From positions 14,361,963 to 14,425,962 of the forward strand of contig CM069449.1 in NCBI GenBank assembly GCA_035610835.1: a stretch of DNA of 64,000 nucleotides. The letters are read 5' to 3'. Below the pieces are notes generated by a model, which was not told the origin of the DNA, did no database searches, and saw only the letters and a list, made by a program, of their open reading frames with translations. The stretch comes from Ophiura sarsii (Eukaryota > Echinodermata > Ophiuroidea > Amphilepidida > Ophiuridae). Both the position numbers and the translations under genes were made by a program. Numbering within the stretch: the stretch's first letter is position 1; every line of letters starts with the position of its first letter. Below are positions 10,458-20,607 of the stretch, piece by piece.

Positions 10458-11090
10458 AGTTGGGGGTCTAAGGGATATTTGGTTCAAATTCTTCTAAAAG
10501 CACCAAAGTTGGCCCATATGTTGCCCATACCATACTCTTTTGATTTTTGATGGATGCCAACATTTTAGCCTTTTGGGACTGCCATAATGGCCAATTCTAA
10601 TATGGCCGCCATACTGGGGGATCAAAAAATCAAATTGCTTCAATTAAGCTGACAAGCATACCAAATTGTTTGTCTGAGCACAAGGATTCAAAAAATGTAT
10701 AGTTTGCCCCACTTCCGATGTGTGGTTACTGAGATATTAAGCAAAACGTGAAAAGGTCGTTGACCTTTGCTTTTGGGGTCAAAATTTGAACATGTTCCGA
10801 TTTTGACAAACGATATCTCAAATTGTTCGTTAGATCACAAGGGTTCAAGAAATGGTACTTTTTACCACCTGGAATCGTTTGTGTGCCTTATGTGTGCCTT
10901 ATACAGGGTCAAAAGGTCACAATCCCTATATATGCCTATACAATCCCTATATACGCCTATACAATTTGACCTTTTGACCCCTGTACAAGGCACAATAACG
11001 GCTCCAGGTGGTAGAAACTACCATTTCTTGAATCCTTTTGATCTGACGAACAAGGGCTTCCTTTATCTCAGGACGATTGTAGTATAACTC
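10440..11090. repeat. Dispersed repeat with internal inverted arms; relative at 62880-63190
   Basis: The part from 10440 to 10765 matches 62880-63190 in reverse complement (shared: ACCTTTTCACGTTTTGC, CCACACATCGGAAGTG, ACAAACAATTTGGTATGC). The part from about 10810 to 10925 pairs with about 10965-11075: TTCAAGAAATGGTA, ACCACCTGG and GGTCAAAAGGTCA have complements in the right arm. Mobile element of unknown class; open frames inside it follow from its repeat structure. Confidence 0.6.
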
Positions 11091-11134
11091 TAGGTGGCTC
11101 CCTTCAGTGTGGGGTCATGTGACCGTCAGCTGGT

Positions 11135-11156
11135 CACGTGGTTTGGTATATAAAAA
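11135..11156 (+). promoter_or_regulatory. Candidate core promoter: E-box and TATA box
   Basis: CACGTG at 11135-11140 is followed by TATATAAAAA at 11147-11156 in locally GC-richer DNA, the arrangement of a TATA-type Pol II promoter. No recognisable coding sequence follows; the downstream frame at 11284-11529 lacks an ATG. It may be a chance match or drive a non-coding or transposon transcript. Confidence 0.25.
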
Positions 11157-11529
11157 CGAGCGCATCCTGTGAATCGTGGCCAGTCGGGCCGAGCCATAGA
11201 GGTGGCCGAGCTACATGTATCAAGGTAGTTCGCGCCAATAACGTTAGAGGACTTCCAAAGGTAGCACGTGCACGATCAAGCCGGTGTTTAATGGTTATCA
11301 CGTCGTGCTAGAAAGTGCTCTCTTACTTTCACACATTCCGTCTGCCTCTTCCATATCCATATTACCGGATCATCAGACCATAATCCCATTAAAGAATGTT
11401 ATTAACTTAAATAAGGCCGTGTGTTTCGAACTCGCCACCCTTACCGTTGCATGTCCAGATTTTTACATTTTACACCATCTGAGATTCGAATTAGCATATC
11501 GCAATAACTATTTGTTCTGCCCCATATAA

Positions 11530-12480
11530 AGTATATATTTTCTGAACGGTAATCTCACAAGAAATCCAAATATGCTATTGGAATTTAGATAAGACCTAAT
11601 GGTAACATGTTGTAATTAAGAATGTTCAAAAATATCGATTTTTTTTCATATTTTGATTTAAGCTCAATAATAATTTGATACCTATCCCAATCATAATTTT
11701 ACTGTGCATATTTAAGTTCCTCATGCAATTACCCATCAGAACATAATAGTTGTTAATGGTAAACGTGTTGAAATATACTATATCGAGAAGTAAATGAGTA
11801 CAAACGTTTAAATTTCATAATTATTAGAGTTTACAAGTTGTTGTTTTTTTGGTATGCACCCTATCCTGATTTAAACGGCATTTTTGAATTCCCCTATTTG
11901 AGAGCTTTCCAAAAATGTATAATTTTGCTATCATCGGTTAAAAATTTCTTTTGTTATAGTCATGTATGTAAAACCGATGAATTAGGGCAAGTTCACTGTG
12001 TAGCGAATAGGGAAAAAGCCAAGGACAACGCAATCGATTCATGATTACAATTGTTGCACAATAGTTGTCACATTTGTTGAAACAGAATCTTATAGAATAT
12101 AAAATAATCTATAAAATGAGAGCAAAATCATGTTTGTACCATACAGGAATGAGGAGTTATAGTAAATTGAACGTATAATTGGGAACATTTTCTATATTCC
12201 CCATAGAGATTGCACACAGCGCCGCTGCCACCGCCGCCGCCGCCACCGCCCCTGACTTTCACAACATAATCAATCATATCTCAGCCAAACATTTATAGAA
12301 ATAGCTGATTTATTAACACAATTTAGCTAAATAGGCTTTCACATGACACCTCAACCATAGCTCTACCACAATTAGTTGTTGAGTTAATAGAGAGAGATGG
12401 ATGATTCGTCACCAAAAATGCAACGCCACCACCCTTTTTGGGTGGTGAGTTCAAAACACATGGCCCTAATGCTTGTATGA
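11530..12480. repeat. Upstream segment of T2, homologous to 22290-23230 upstream of T3
   Basis: Ordered matches to 22290-23230 include CTGTGTAGCGAATAGG, a GAGCTTTCCAAAAATGTA-like block, TCATGCAATTACCCATCA and a CACCACCCTTTTTGGG-like block. The 5' part also matches 31400-31880 in inverted orientation. It thus contains a mobile or highly dispersed block and probably part of the TRIM duplication unit. A CCG/CCA-rich stretch at 12222-12250 separates sub-blocks. No gene seen. Confidence 0.6.
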
Positions 12481-12646
12481 GTGATCATTTTGAGTCTGTG
12501 CATTGTCAAATAGTGAGGAGTAACACCCCGGGGGGTGGGGGGGTGGGGGGGGGGGGGTTCTTTCGTCAAAATCGTACGTGGATGTGCCTCCCGGACTTCG
12601 AAAATGTGACTTTCTCTATACCTATTTTTTTGGCCAATTTTATACC

Positions 12647-12709
12647 AATTTTGTTAGAAAAGCACCCAATTTTGTTAGAAAAGCACCCAATTTTGTTAGA
12701 AAAGCACCC
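12647..12709 (+). repeat. Three perfect 21-bp tandem repeats
   Basis: The 21-bp unit, beginning AATTTTGTTAGAAAAGC, is repeated three times without change and a partial fourth follows. It sits just after a G-rich tract (12525-12557). The open frame across it is a by-product of the period being a multiple of three. Confidence 0.85.
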
Positions 12710-12999
12710 AATTTTGCACAAATTGGGCGCTTTTTACCAAAAATGCCTCAAAATACACCCAATTTATGCCAATTGGGCGCTTTGGTGTGTGATGAAAACC
12801 ACCCCCATCGCTATTCCAATTTTTGCGAAAAGGCACCCCAAAAGGTAGGCACATATACGTATACCATATCAATGTGAGAACCCCCGGGAGTAACACCTCA
12901 CGCCCACGCCATCATCAGTTGCAGTTGGCCTTGACCGCTCGCTACCACCGACGGAAGAAAGAAGACGCCGGAGGAGTTGCGTAATATAACGATTTATCT

Positions 13000-13521
13000 C
13001 CATTCGCCACAATATCTTACACAATGGAGTTTATCTTCAGTTTTGATAAGTCTGATTTTCATGATCTAACATTCTAATGAAAGGTTACAATGTCAAAGTT
13101 GATTTATGAAAAACCTAACATCACAGTGATTTTTATGATGAAAAAAATGTTGATGAATGTTGGTTATCAATGGGTAGTTATCTTTTCAATACAGCCTGGA
13201 GATATCATCAATAATATTGACGTTAATTAACTTCAATGTATTGACGAGTAAAGCTAGATCTTTTATTGACTTTATGATAAATTTTTATTTTTATTAAAGC
13301 CATGGATACAGATTTGAAAGTTTATAGGTCATAACTAATATGTGTGATAATGGTATGAAGATAATAATTAAACTGACCTTTAACCCATAAAACGATAAAT
13401 ATACTATCATGCTCTAGACGGACATTTTAATTTTATAACAGCCCTCACAGTCCATAGTACAAATTGACAACTTTTATTATTTTCATACGGCTGATCATAA
13501 GTGACCCACTAGCTTCTCACA
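13000..13521 (+). promoter_or_regulatory. Conserved 5' flank of T2
   Basis: This stretch is shared with 28434-28985 (T4) and 38029-38483 (T5). Distal block: CTTACACAATGGAGT, CAGTTTTGATAAGTC, TTTTCATGATCTAA, TTCTAATGAAAGGTTAC. Proximal block within 120 bp of the ATG: TCCATAGTACAAATTGA, TTATTATTTTCATACGG, GATCATAAGTGACCCACTAG. Conservation against a background full of insertions suggests promoter or 5' UTR sequence, although recent duplication alone could explain it. Confidence 0.5.
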
Positions 13522-15309
13522 ATGGCCGCATCATTCCTTCGCGCTGCCGAGGATGAACTCTCGTGTCCGATATGTTATGAACTATTTGTCAACCCAAACA
13601 CACCTAAGATATTGCCTGTTTGTGGCCATGTGTGCTGTGAAGTATGTCTCAAGAAAATGGCTGCGCTGAAGTGTGATAAAAAATGCCCAGAATGCAGAAA
13701 GATTGTCAGCATTCCGGAAGACGGTGTGACCTCCTTCCTGACCAATTTCAGATTGCGTACCTTGGCAAATAATCATCGGAAGGTTGCTGATGGACAGAGA
13801 CTGAGCGTTGGACAGACTGCAAAACCCACATGTAGCACATGCCCGGTTCACAAGGATGAGAAGATGCGCCTTTACTGTACCACCTGCAATGTGTTAACTT
13901 GCCAACTGTGCATGATTCAGAAACACAAGGGCACCGGACATAACATAGATGGGGTGAAAGAAAAGTACAGCCAACAAAAAGTTGAAATGCGGTCCTCCAT
14001 TGAGGAAGCGGGACGCGATATCCAACTTGCAGAAGATAAAATGCAGGAACTCCAAACACAAGTGGAACAAGAGCACCTTTCTCTGGCTGCCGCGGAAAAG
14101 CAAATCGATGACTGTGTTAAAGTACATATGACCAAAGTACTTGAGCATAGCCATAGTTTAAAAAATCAAGCACAAAAAGTAATCCGGGAAAAAAGGACCA
14201 ATCTCCAACAGAAAATGGCTGCTGTAGATGAAGAAATCCAGTCGGCTGAGAGTAATCATAGAGATGCTGCCAATGCCCTTGAGAACAAACCAGACTATGA
14301 ATATGTTATGCAACACGCATCTCTCGTTGATAAAATGAAGAGACTTAGGTTTGAGAAACGTGAGTCTGGGATCCGTAAAACCCTACATGCTTCTGCTCAA
14401 TTTCAGAGAGAAATATCCCAGAATATAACATTAGGTCACATTGTGATACCTGGTCGAGGAAGGGAAATTGCACAGGATATAACATTAGGTCGTTTTGTGG
14501 CAACACGGGAACTTGCATTGATCCAGACACTGGATGGCTTTGAGTTGGCAAACAATGCTGCATTCTCTAAAGATGGATTGCTGCTTGCTGTGTGTGACTT
14601 TCGTGAGAAGAAACTGATGATTTATCGCAAAGCATCAAATGACCAATATGAGAATAGCCTCATACTGAATCTGAGATCATCAAACCCAAATGGGCCGACA
14701 TATGTGGCTATCTGCTCCGATGGTAGATTTTTGGTAGCAAGAGGTACATGTATTGAAGTATACAATCATAAGGGTAACTACTTGAAGAAGATTACCACCA
14801 AGGCAGGCAAATCTGGTACAGCATTGAATGTATACTCTGTGACAACCGCATCCAATGGCAGAATCTTAGCAGGAGACATTGCAAGATCCGTCATAACAGA
14901 ACATGATCCTAGTGGTAACATTGTGAGGACAATCACGACAAAAATCCGACCAGTCTATATCACTCTCATCCATGACACACATATCGCAATAAGTGACTGG
15001 AAGAGTGGTAAGGTGAGCGTGATGAACATTAACTCTAGACAGGAAACACTCAGCATTGATATCCCATGGGTGAATGGAATATGCTATGATGAGCAAACTG
15101 ATTGTCTGTTGACTGTGAGGAGTGAACCCAGTAGTAATCCTGGGCGTGTACTTCTCAACACCGGCGTAATAGAGCAGTACTGTGTTACCACAGGCACGTT
15201 AGTAGCTTGCCTAGCAAAGGGATTGTATCGTCCTCAAGGTATTGGATTCTTATCAGTTGGAATTCTAGCTGTTGCTGATAGGAAGACTGTCAAATTGTAC
15301 ACATTTTAA
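13522..15309 (+). CDS. TRIM-type RING E3 ligase T2 (RING, B-box, coiled coil, NHL-like propeller)
   Basis: An intronless 595-residue protein. The RING (C3HC4) uses C15, C18, C34, H36, C39, C42, C55 and C58. A single B-box type 2 uses C107, H110, C119, C122, C127, C130, H135 and H140; no B-box 1 lies between. The coiled coil spans about residues 145-285. The linker contains two copies of an E-I-[SA]-Q-[ND]-I-T-L-G motif (14410-14436 and 14464-14490). The propeller runs from about residue 330 to the end. The ATG at 13522 aligns with the starts of T4 and T5. By family knowledge the RING recruits an E2 and the propeller selects the target (protein or RNA). TRIM2/3/56/71-like by architecture only; orthology is not claimed. 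Confidence 0.93.
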   Translation: MAASFLRAAEDELSCPICYELFVNPNTPKILPVCGHVCCEVCLKKMAALKCDKKCPECRKIVSIPEDGVTSFLTNFRLRTLANNHRKVADGQRLSVGQTAKPTCSTCPVHKDEKMRLYCTTCNVLTCQLCMIQKHKGTGHNIDGVKEKYSQQKVEMRSSIEEAGRDIQLAEDKMQELQTQVEQEHLSLAAAEKQIDDCVKVHMTKVLEHSHSLKNQAQKVIREKRTNLQQKMAAVDEEIQSAESNHRDAANALENKPDYEYVMQHASLVDKMKRLRFEKRESGIRKTLHASAQFQREISQNITLGHIVIPGRGREIAQDITLGRFVATRELALIQTLDGFELANNAAFSKDGLLLAVCDFREKKLMIYRKASNDQYENSLILNLRSSNPNGPTYVAICSDGRFLVARGTCIEVYNHKGNYLKKITTKAGKSGTALNVYSVTTASNGRILAGDIARSVITEHDPSGNIVRTITTKIRPVYITLIHDTHIAISDWKSGKVSVMNINSRQETLSIDIPWVNGICYDEQTDCLLTVRSEPSSNPGRVLLNTGVIEQYCVTTGTLVACLAKGLYRPQGIGFLSVGILAVADRKTVKLYTF

Positions 15310-15700
15310 TGAACAACTTTGTTACATTGTTACCATAGCTTAACATTCACGACCAGTCGCATCACAAATGAGGCTTATAAGTTGGCAAAATTCTGTTGAA
15401 AATATTGACAAAATTAGGCATAAAAGAAAAATCTAAAAAATGTCTCCCCATTTCTTTTAAACAAATTTGATTGCATTGACCATTTCTCAAATGAGTAAAC
15501 TTTCAAAGAGGCACTGCAAAACATGTCCATATTGATTCTGTTTGTTCATGTAACTGGTCCCATTTATTCCAATTTATTCCATATCAATAAACTATGGAGT
15601 TAGATACATCTTTCATTCATAGTTTGACAGCTACAATGTTAGAACATATTGTTCGAACACTTTGTAGGCATAATACAGTGAAATGCCCCCCCCCCCCCCC
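15310..15700 (+). other. 3' flank of T2, type B, with candidate poly(A) signal
   Basis: It matches the sequences after T3 (25395-25560) and after the TRIM tail at 40448-40900: CATCACAAATGAGGCTTATA, GGCAAAATTCTGTTGAA, GGTCCCATTTATTCCA. An AATAAA at 15586-15591 is a plausible polyadenylation hexamer. A 17-C tract at 15686-15702 is only about five C in the T5 copy, so the tract expanded after duplication. Confidence 0.5.
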
Positions 15701-18470
15701 CCTCTTCCCTGATCAATGTTGAATCCCACAATTATCACTTTCATAACCAATCGACTCATATTTTTTTAATTTGAGATTTCTTTTAATTTTGATGAATGAA
15801 AGTTTTGGATATTTTGTTTTTTCCTTTATTATTATTATTTTTTTATTTTAAAGTTTGACTATTTACCGAAATTTCCTGCCCAACTAACTGACCCTGCTTG
15901 AGCGGTTTGTTGCCCTGTAGGGTGTGTTTTTTCTTCACCTTATTCCTTCCCTAAGTATTTTTTTCATTGGTGTCCAAATGTTTAACTAACTCTGTATAAT
16001 AGAGATCTATAAACATGATAAACCTCTGTATCTTCTCGTTACTATGGTACTATGTCTGATAATCAATTGATACAATATCCAAAGTACGGTTAAACAATAA
16101 CACTGGATTGATTGACAAATTTATTTTGCCTTTGAAGTGTGAGACTTTGCCATTACAGTATGTCCCAGAATGATATATACCTCGAGGAATGGTGCGTTTA
16201 TTTAGGTATGAATACCATTGTTATTGTTCAAAGCTTCTGATTCTAATATCTACATTAGTTAGCTTTCATATGAATTTTTGAATTTTAAAAATCAGACATT
16301 TCTGACAAACATTATCGACTCTTTTGTATAAAAATGGTAGATTCCAAGTTTGATCAAAATTACCTTTGGAACTTGTAAAATCATGTTCGGCACAAAGCTC
16401 AATTTAAATGATATGCACTTTTATTAAGGTGTTTTGCTGTGACCTCTTCTAATTTTCACTACAAAGTTAATATATCAATTGTTTGTGATGTTTTATGAAG
16501 TAATGCTTGAATTGTGCGATGGAATTGTTAAGCTAGAATAATTTATACCATACTTTCTTTAAAGCGGCAGTCTTGAAGTTTGGTATAAGTTTTATCAATT
16601 AAAAAGCGCTGAACGTGAAAACTGGTTTGCACCAATTTTCACTAATGTCATGAGTAAGTAGTTAACAATGTTCCAGATTATATTGCTGTTATAAGATATG
16701 GACTGCAATGTTATTTTTATATTTTCAATATTAATAATTTTTTAGACATTTCATTCTGGGACACCCTGTAATTTTGCGACCTGTCATGTCAAAAAACATA
16801 TTAATGACATACACAGTTTTGAGGCACAGCCAAATAAAGTAATTATAATGCTGTAAACATGGACATTTTCGAGTAACTTTAATTTTCTCGCTTGAAGCAG
16901 TTCCAAGAAAAAATAAATACTTGCAAAAAAAAATCTTTGTGTACAGGTCCTTGTAATGAACTTTTAAACGTGTATATAAAACCATGAATCCTGGTTCTAA
17001 AATTAAATTACTTCAGAGTTAAGTTGTTAAAAGTACGATCTTAAATTGGTATTTAGGCTTTAGAAAGCAATTTCTTTGGTGATTTTCATATGTTAATGAT
17101 ACAAAGACTTAGACCAAAATGGTGTGAATTAATCTTAAGTGAACGAAGGAAGTCACTCTTTGAATTTGTGAGTGCTGTAAGTATTGAACTATGACTTAAA
17201 TGTATTTGAAAGTATACATTTTTGGAAAGGAAATCCAAATCCAAATTTGGCATCAATTTTGACCAAAAATGTTGATGTTGACTTTTTTGACCCAATTCTT
17301 TTGAACAAAGCTAAGAAAAATATGCCAAAATCGCTTGATGATGATGTAAAGACATTAACTCAGGTATGAATTTCTCATTTTTTAACCTAATCCAATATTT
17401 TTTGAAATATTGACTAAAAAGTGGTAAAAAATAGTGTCAATTTTTTGGCACTTTTTTGGCACTTTTTGGCACTTCAATTGGCAATTTTTTTCAAAAAAGT
17501 TCACAATTTAAAATAAATATTTAAAATAATTTTTTCAAAAATATTCCAAATCGTCAAAAAGAAAGAAAAAAGGGTCGGTCCGTAGAACAGGGCGGGGTTT
17601 TTTTTTCGTCGTCTAAAATCAACAAGGTTGTCAAATGTCTGTGCCCAGATCGGTTTATTTTCAATTTTCAGGAAGATTCATATTGGATGTGTAATAAATC
17701 AAATTAAGTTTATATCATCAATGCAATTAAGTACCTCCCACCTTTTAGTTACATGTTTTTAGATTAGACATGTTCTTGATTTAATAAATTAATATATGGC
17801 AATTATTGTATATTTTGTGAGTACATTAAAGAATTATTAATTATTACAGTGATTGTTGTCATATTTCTTACAGTCTGTTTTACTTTGATATGATACCGGT
17901 ATAAAATTTATCATCAAAAAAGTATAAAGTTGTTGAGACATTTCTCTTCTTTAATTTGAGATATTGCATGCTAAGAATGGGTGATTATTTAGGAAGTTAC
18001 AATCCCAAATCGTCAGCCTGCTTCGATAATTGCCTTACTCACTTTTCAACGAAATTGAACGAATTGCATAAATCATAACTTCATTACATTAAGCATATGC
18101 TGTAATAATTCCTAAGTCATTGACCAATCAAAAGTGTTGATAAACGCACAATTTCAATTCTGCCTAAGTCAGCCTTGTGAGTTAAGCAGATTGTAATAGT
18201 GATGTAAAATGTTTAAAATGGGTCATATTAACTCGCCTATAACAAACACACAAAATGAGTCTGAAAGTCAAATATTTCACATTTACAGTTTTCTACTTAC
18301 TGTAGTTGTATTGATTGCTATGCTATATTTGGCAGAAAACACAACAAACATACTTATAAGCAATTGAAGGAATTTCAAAACAATAGAAAACAAAAGATTC
18401 TGTTTCATTTGTATGTTATACATCAAAATTAATATTCTCGAGCTTATACCAATAAATAAATAAAAAATGT
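15701..18470. repeat. Segmental duplication downstream of T2, partner of 40900-44660
   Basis: No gene is recognisable, but ordered homology to the DNA after T5 runs through the region: TGATAATCAATTGATACAAT (16060 and 42285), TAGGTATGAATACCATTGTT (16205 and 42428), GCGACCTGTCA (16775 and 43035), AAAATGAGTCTGAA (18252 and 44446), AAAATTAATATTCTCGAG (18424 and 44636). The gap between 17020 and 17800 has no partner in the other copy. A poly-T and TTTGGCACTTTT-rich stretch occupies 17390-17620. Confidence 0.65.
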
Positions 18471-18611
18471 ATCAACCCTAAGAAAATTCTATATACATGG
18501 TATTTTAAATCAAAATTGTTGATATGGCTAAATAGCTTATAACAATGATGCAATATGTTGATCATGGTAAATGGTGACTATATAAAAAAAAAATGTGCCT
18601 TTAAATGTTAT

Positions 18612-20358
18612 CCCATCAAACACAAAACGTTTTAAAAACGTTTTCGGTAGGTGCTATTTAGGTCCTGTAGGTCTTCGTCTTTATAGACGTTTTAAAAACG
18701 TTTATAAGACGTCATTTTTCAGACTTAAATCAGCTAATCTGAAATACGTTTTTTAAGGACGTGGTAGTAACGTGTTTTAGACGTTATTAATATACCAATG
18801 TAACAAACGTCTTTTTGCGACGTATAGAAAACGTTTTACTTGGACGTATTTTGTGCGACATATTTAAAACGTGTTTTGGGAACGTTTTTTAAAACGTTTT
18901 CGTTAGGTTCTATAGGTTCTGTAGGTCTTCGTCTTTATAGACGTGTTAAAAACGTTATAAGACGTCGTTTTCAGACTTAAATCAGCTAGTCTGGAATACG
19001 TTTTTTTAGGACGTTGTAGTAACGTGTTTTAGACGTTATTTATATACCAATGTAACAAATGTCTTTTTGCGACGTATAGAAAACGTTTTACTTGGACGTA
19101 TTTTGTGCGATCTATTTAAAACGTGTTTTGGAAACGTTTTTAAAACGTTTTCGTTAGGTTCTATAGGTTCTGTATGTCTTCGTCTTTATATACGTTATAT
19201 ATGTCTTTATATGTTAAAAACGTTATAAGACGTCGTTTTCAGACTTAAATCAGCTAGTCCGAAATACGTGTTTTAAGTCGTTGTAGTAACGTGTTTAGAC
19301 GTTATTAAATATACTAATATAACAAACAACTTTTTGTGACGTATAGAAAACGTTTTACTTGGACGTATTTTGTGCAACATATTTAGGCCTAAAACGTGTT
19401 TTTGGAAACGTTTTAAAAACATTTTCGTTAGGTACTATAGGTTCTGTAGGTCTTCGTCTTTATAGACGTTTTAAAAACGTTATAAGACGTCGTTGTTGAA
19501 TGGACTTGTAGTCATGTTTCCAAAAATCAGTCTGGAGCTAATTTGCATATTTTACTTGGCCTGATATTAGCCGAGTAAATTGTGCAAATCGCTCATTAGC
19601 ATAATTGCAATGGTACAAAAATTAGTACCGGTGCTCGTTTGTATCATTTCAATTTTTCTAATGAGCTATTTTACACCTTTTATTTATTTAAACCTATTAT
19701 TTTATTTGAATTAAGTCGATGCATTAATTTTAACACCTTAGAATGTATATTGATATACACTTGTATATGCATATTTTCGCACTGGTTTGGAGTCAGGTGA
19801 TTGCTCACAAAACAAATGCATATACATTGTGCAAGAACATAAACATCCAAGAGTCAATGCCCTTGCAGCCCCACCCCACCCCCACCCCACACCCACCACC
19901 ATAAACGTTTTTAAAACATCTGAAACCTTCCACAAATAAACGTTAATAAAACGTTTTTAGAAAGCGTCCAAACCACCTACATAGTACGTTTTAAGAATGT
20001 TTAAAACACATACAAATTACGTTCATAGAAGGTTTTACAAACGTCCCATAAAACGTTTTTACGGCGTCTGAAACCTTCCACAAATAAACGTTTATAAAAC
20101 GTTTTTAGAAAACGTCCAAACCACCTACATAGTACGTTTTAAGAACGTTTAAAACACGTACAAATTACGTTCATAAAAGGTTTTACAAACGTCCCAATCA
20201 TAACATTTACGTTTTCATCATCAAGCGTCATGAATAAAAAAAAAAAGCGTCTGAAACCTTCCACAAATAAACGTTTATAAAACGTTTTTATAAAACGTCC
20301 AAACCACGTAATTGGTACGTTTTAAGAACGTTTTAAACACGTACAATTGTTAGCTGGG
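18612..20358. mobile_element. Foldback-like element with ACGT-rich repeated arms
   Basis: The ends are related and inverted (left CCCATCAAACACAAAACG, right ending in GCTGGG with TTAGCTGGG as its complement-like core). The left arm (18612-19500) has about four units of roughly 255 bp, landmark GTCTTCGTCTTTATA at 18667, 18921, 19172 and 19446. The right arm (19905-20358) has three units of about 150-180 bp, landmark CTGAAACCTTCCACAAATAA. Both are full of AAAACGTTTT-type palindromes. The middle (19500-19880) is single copy. No transposase frame. A short AT/TA duplication is possible. Non-autonomous DNA element; class uncertain. Confidence 0.65.
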
Positions 20359-20524
20359 ATACTGTTGTGTAATCAACTAATAGAATTAGTGATGGTATGT
20401 AAGTTGTATATGCCATCCCAATGTTTATGTAATCCTCTTTTTGAAAATCAAGTAATCAACAAGTGAAACGATTTTTTTTTATTGATTCATGACGCTTGAT
20501 GATGAAAACGTAAATGTTATGATT
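20197..20524. repeat. Inverted repeat with about 45-bp arms
   Basis: The left arm 20197-20245 (ATCATAACATTTACG, CATCATCAAGCGTCATGAAT) is matched in reverse complement by 20475-20524. It overlaps the right arm of the foldback-like element and places an A-run and a T-run opposite each other. It may be the footprint of a nested insertion. Confidence 0.7.
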
Positions 20525-20607
20525 TAAAAATGTATGGGTTCTTTTCACGTCAAAATATGTAAATAATTTTTAAAACCCAAATCACTTTGGATTACAATTG
20601 GGCTCTT

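Noticed and set aside
12438..12877. 136- and 99-codon frames upstream of T2
   Set aside because: They cover a G tract and three perfect 21-bp repeats; two frames are open over the same repeat, a composition effect.
13582..15096. Long minus-strand frames opposite T2 (and likewise opposite T1, T3, T4 and T5)
   Set aside because: They recur in every paralogue at the same positions, as expected from codon bias on the sense strand; no recognisable domain or independent start signals.
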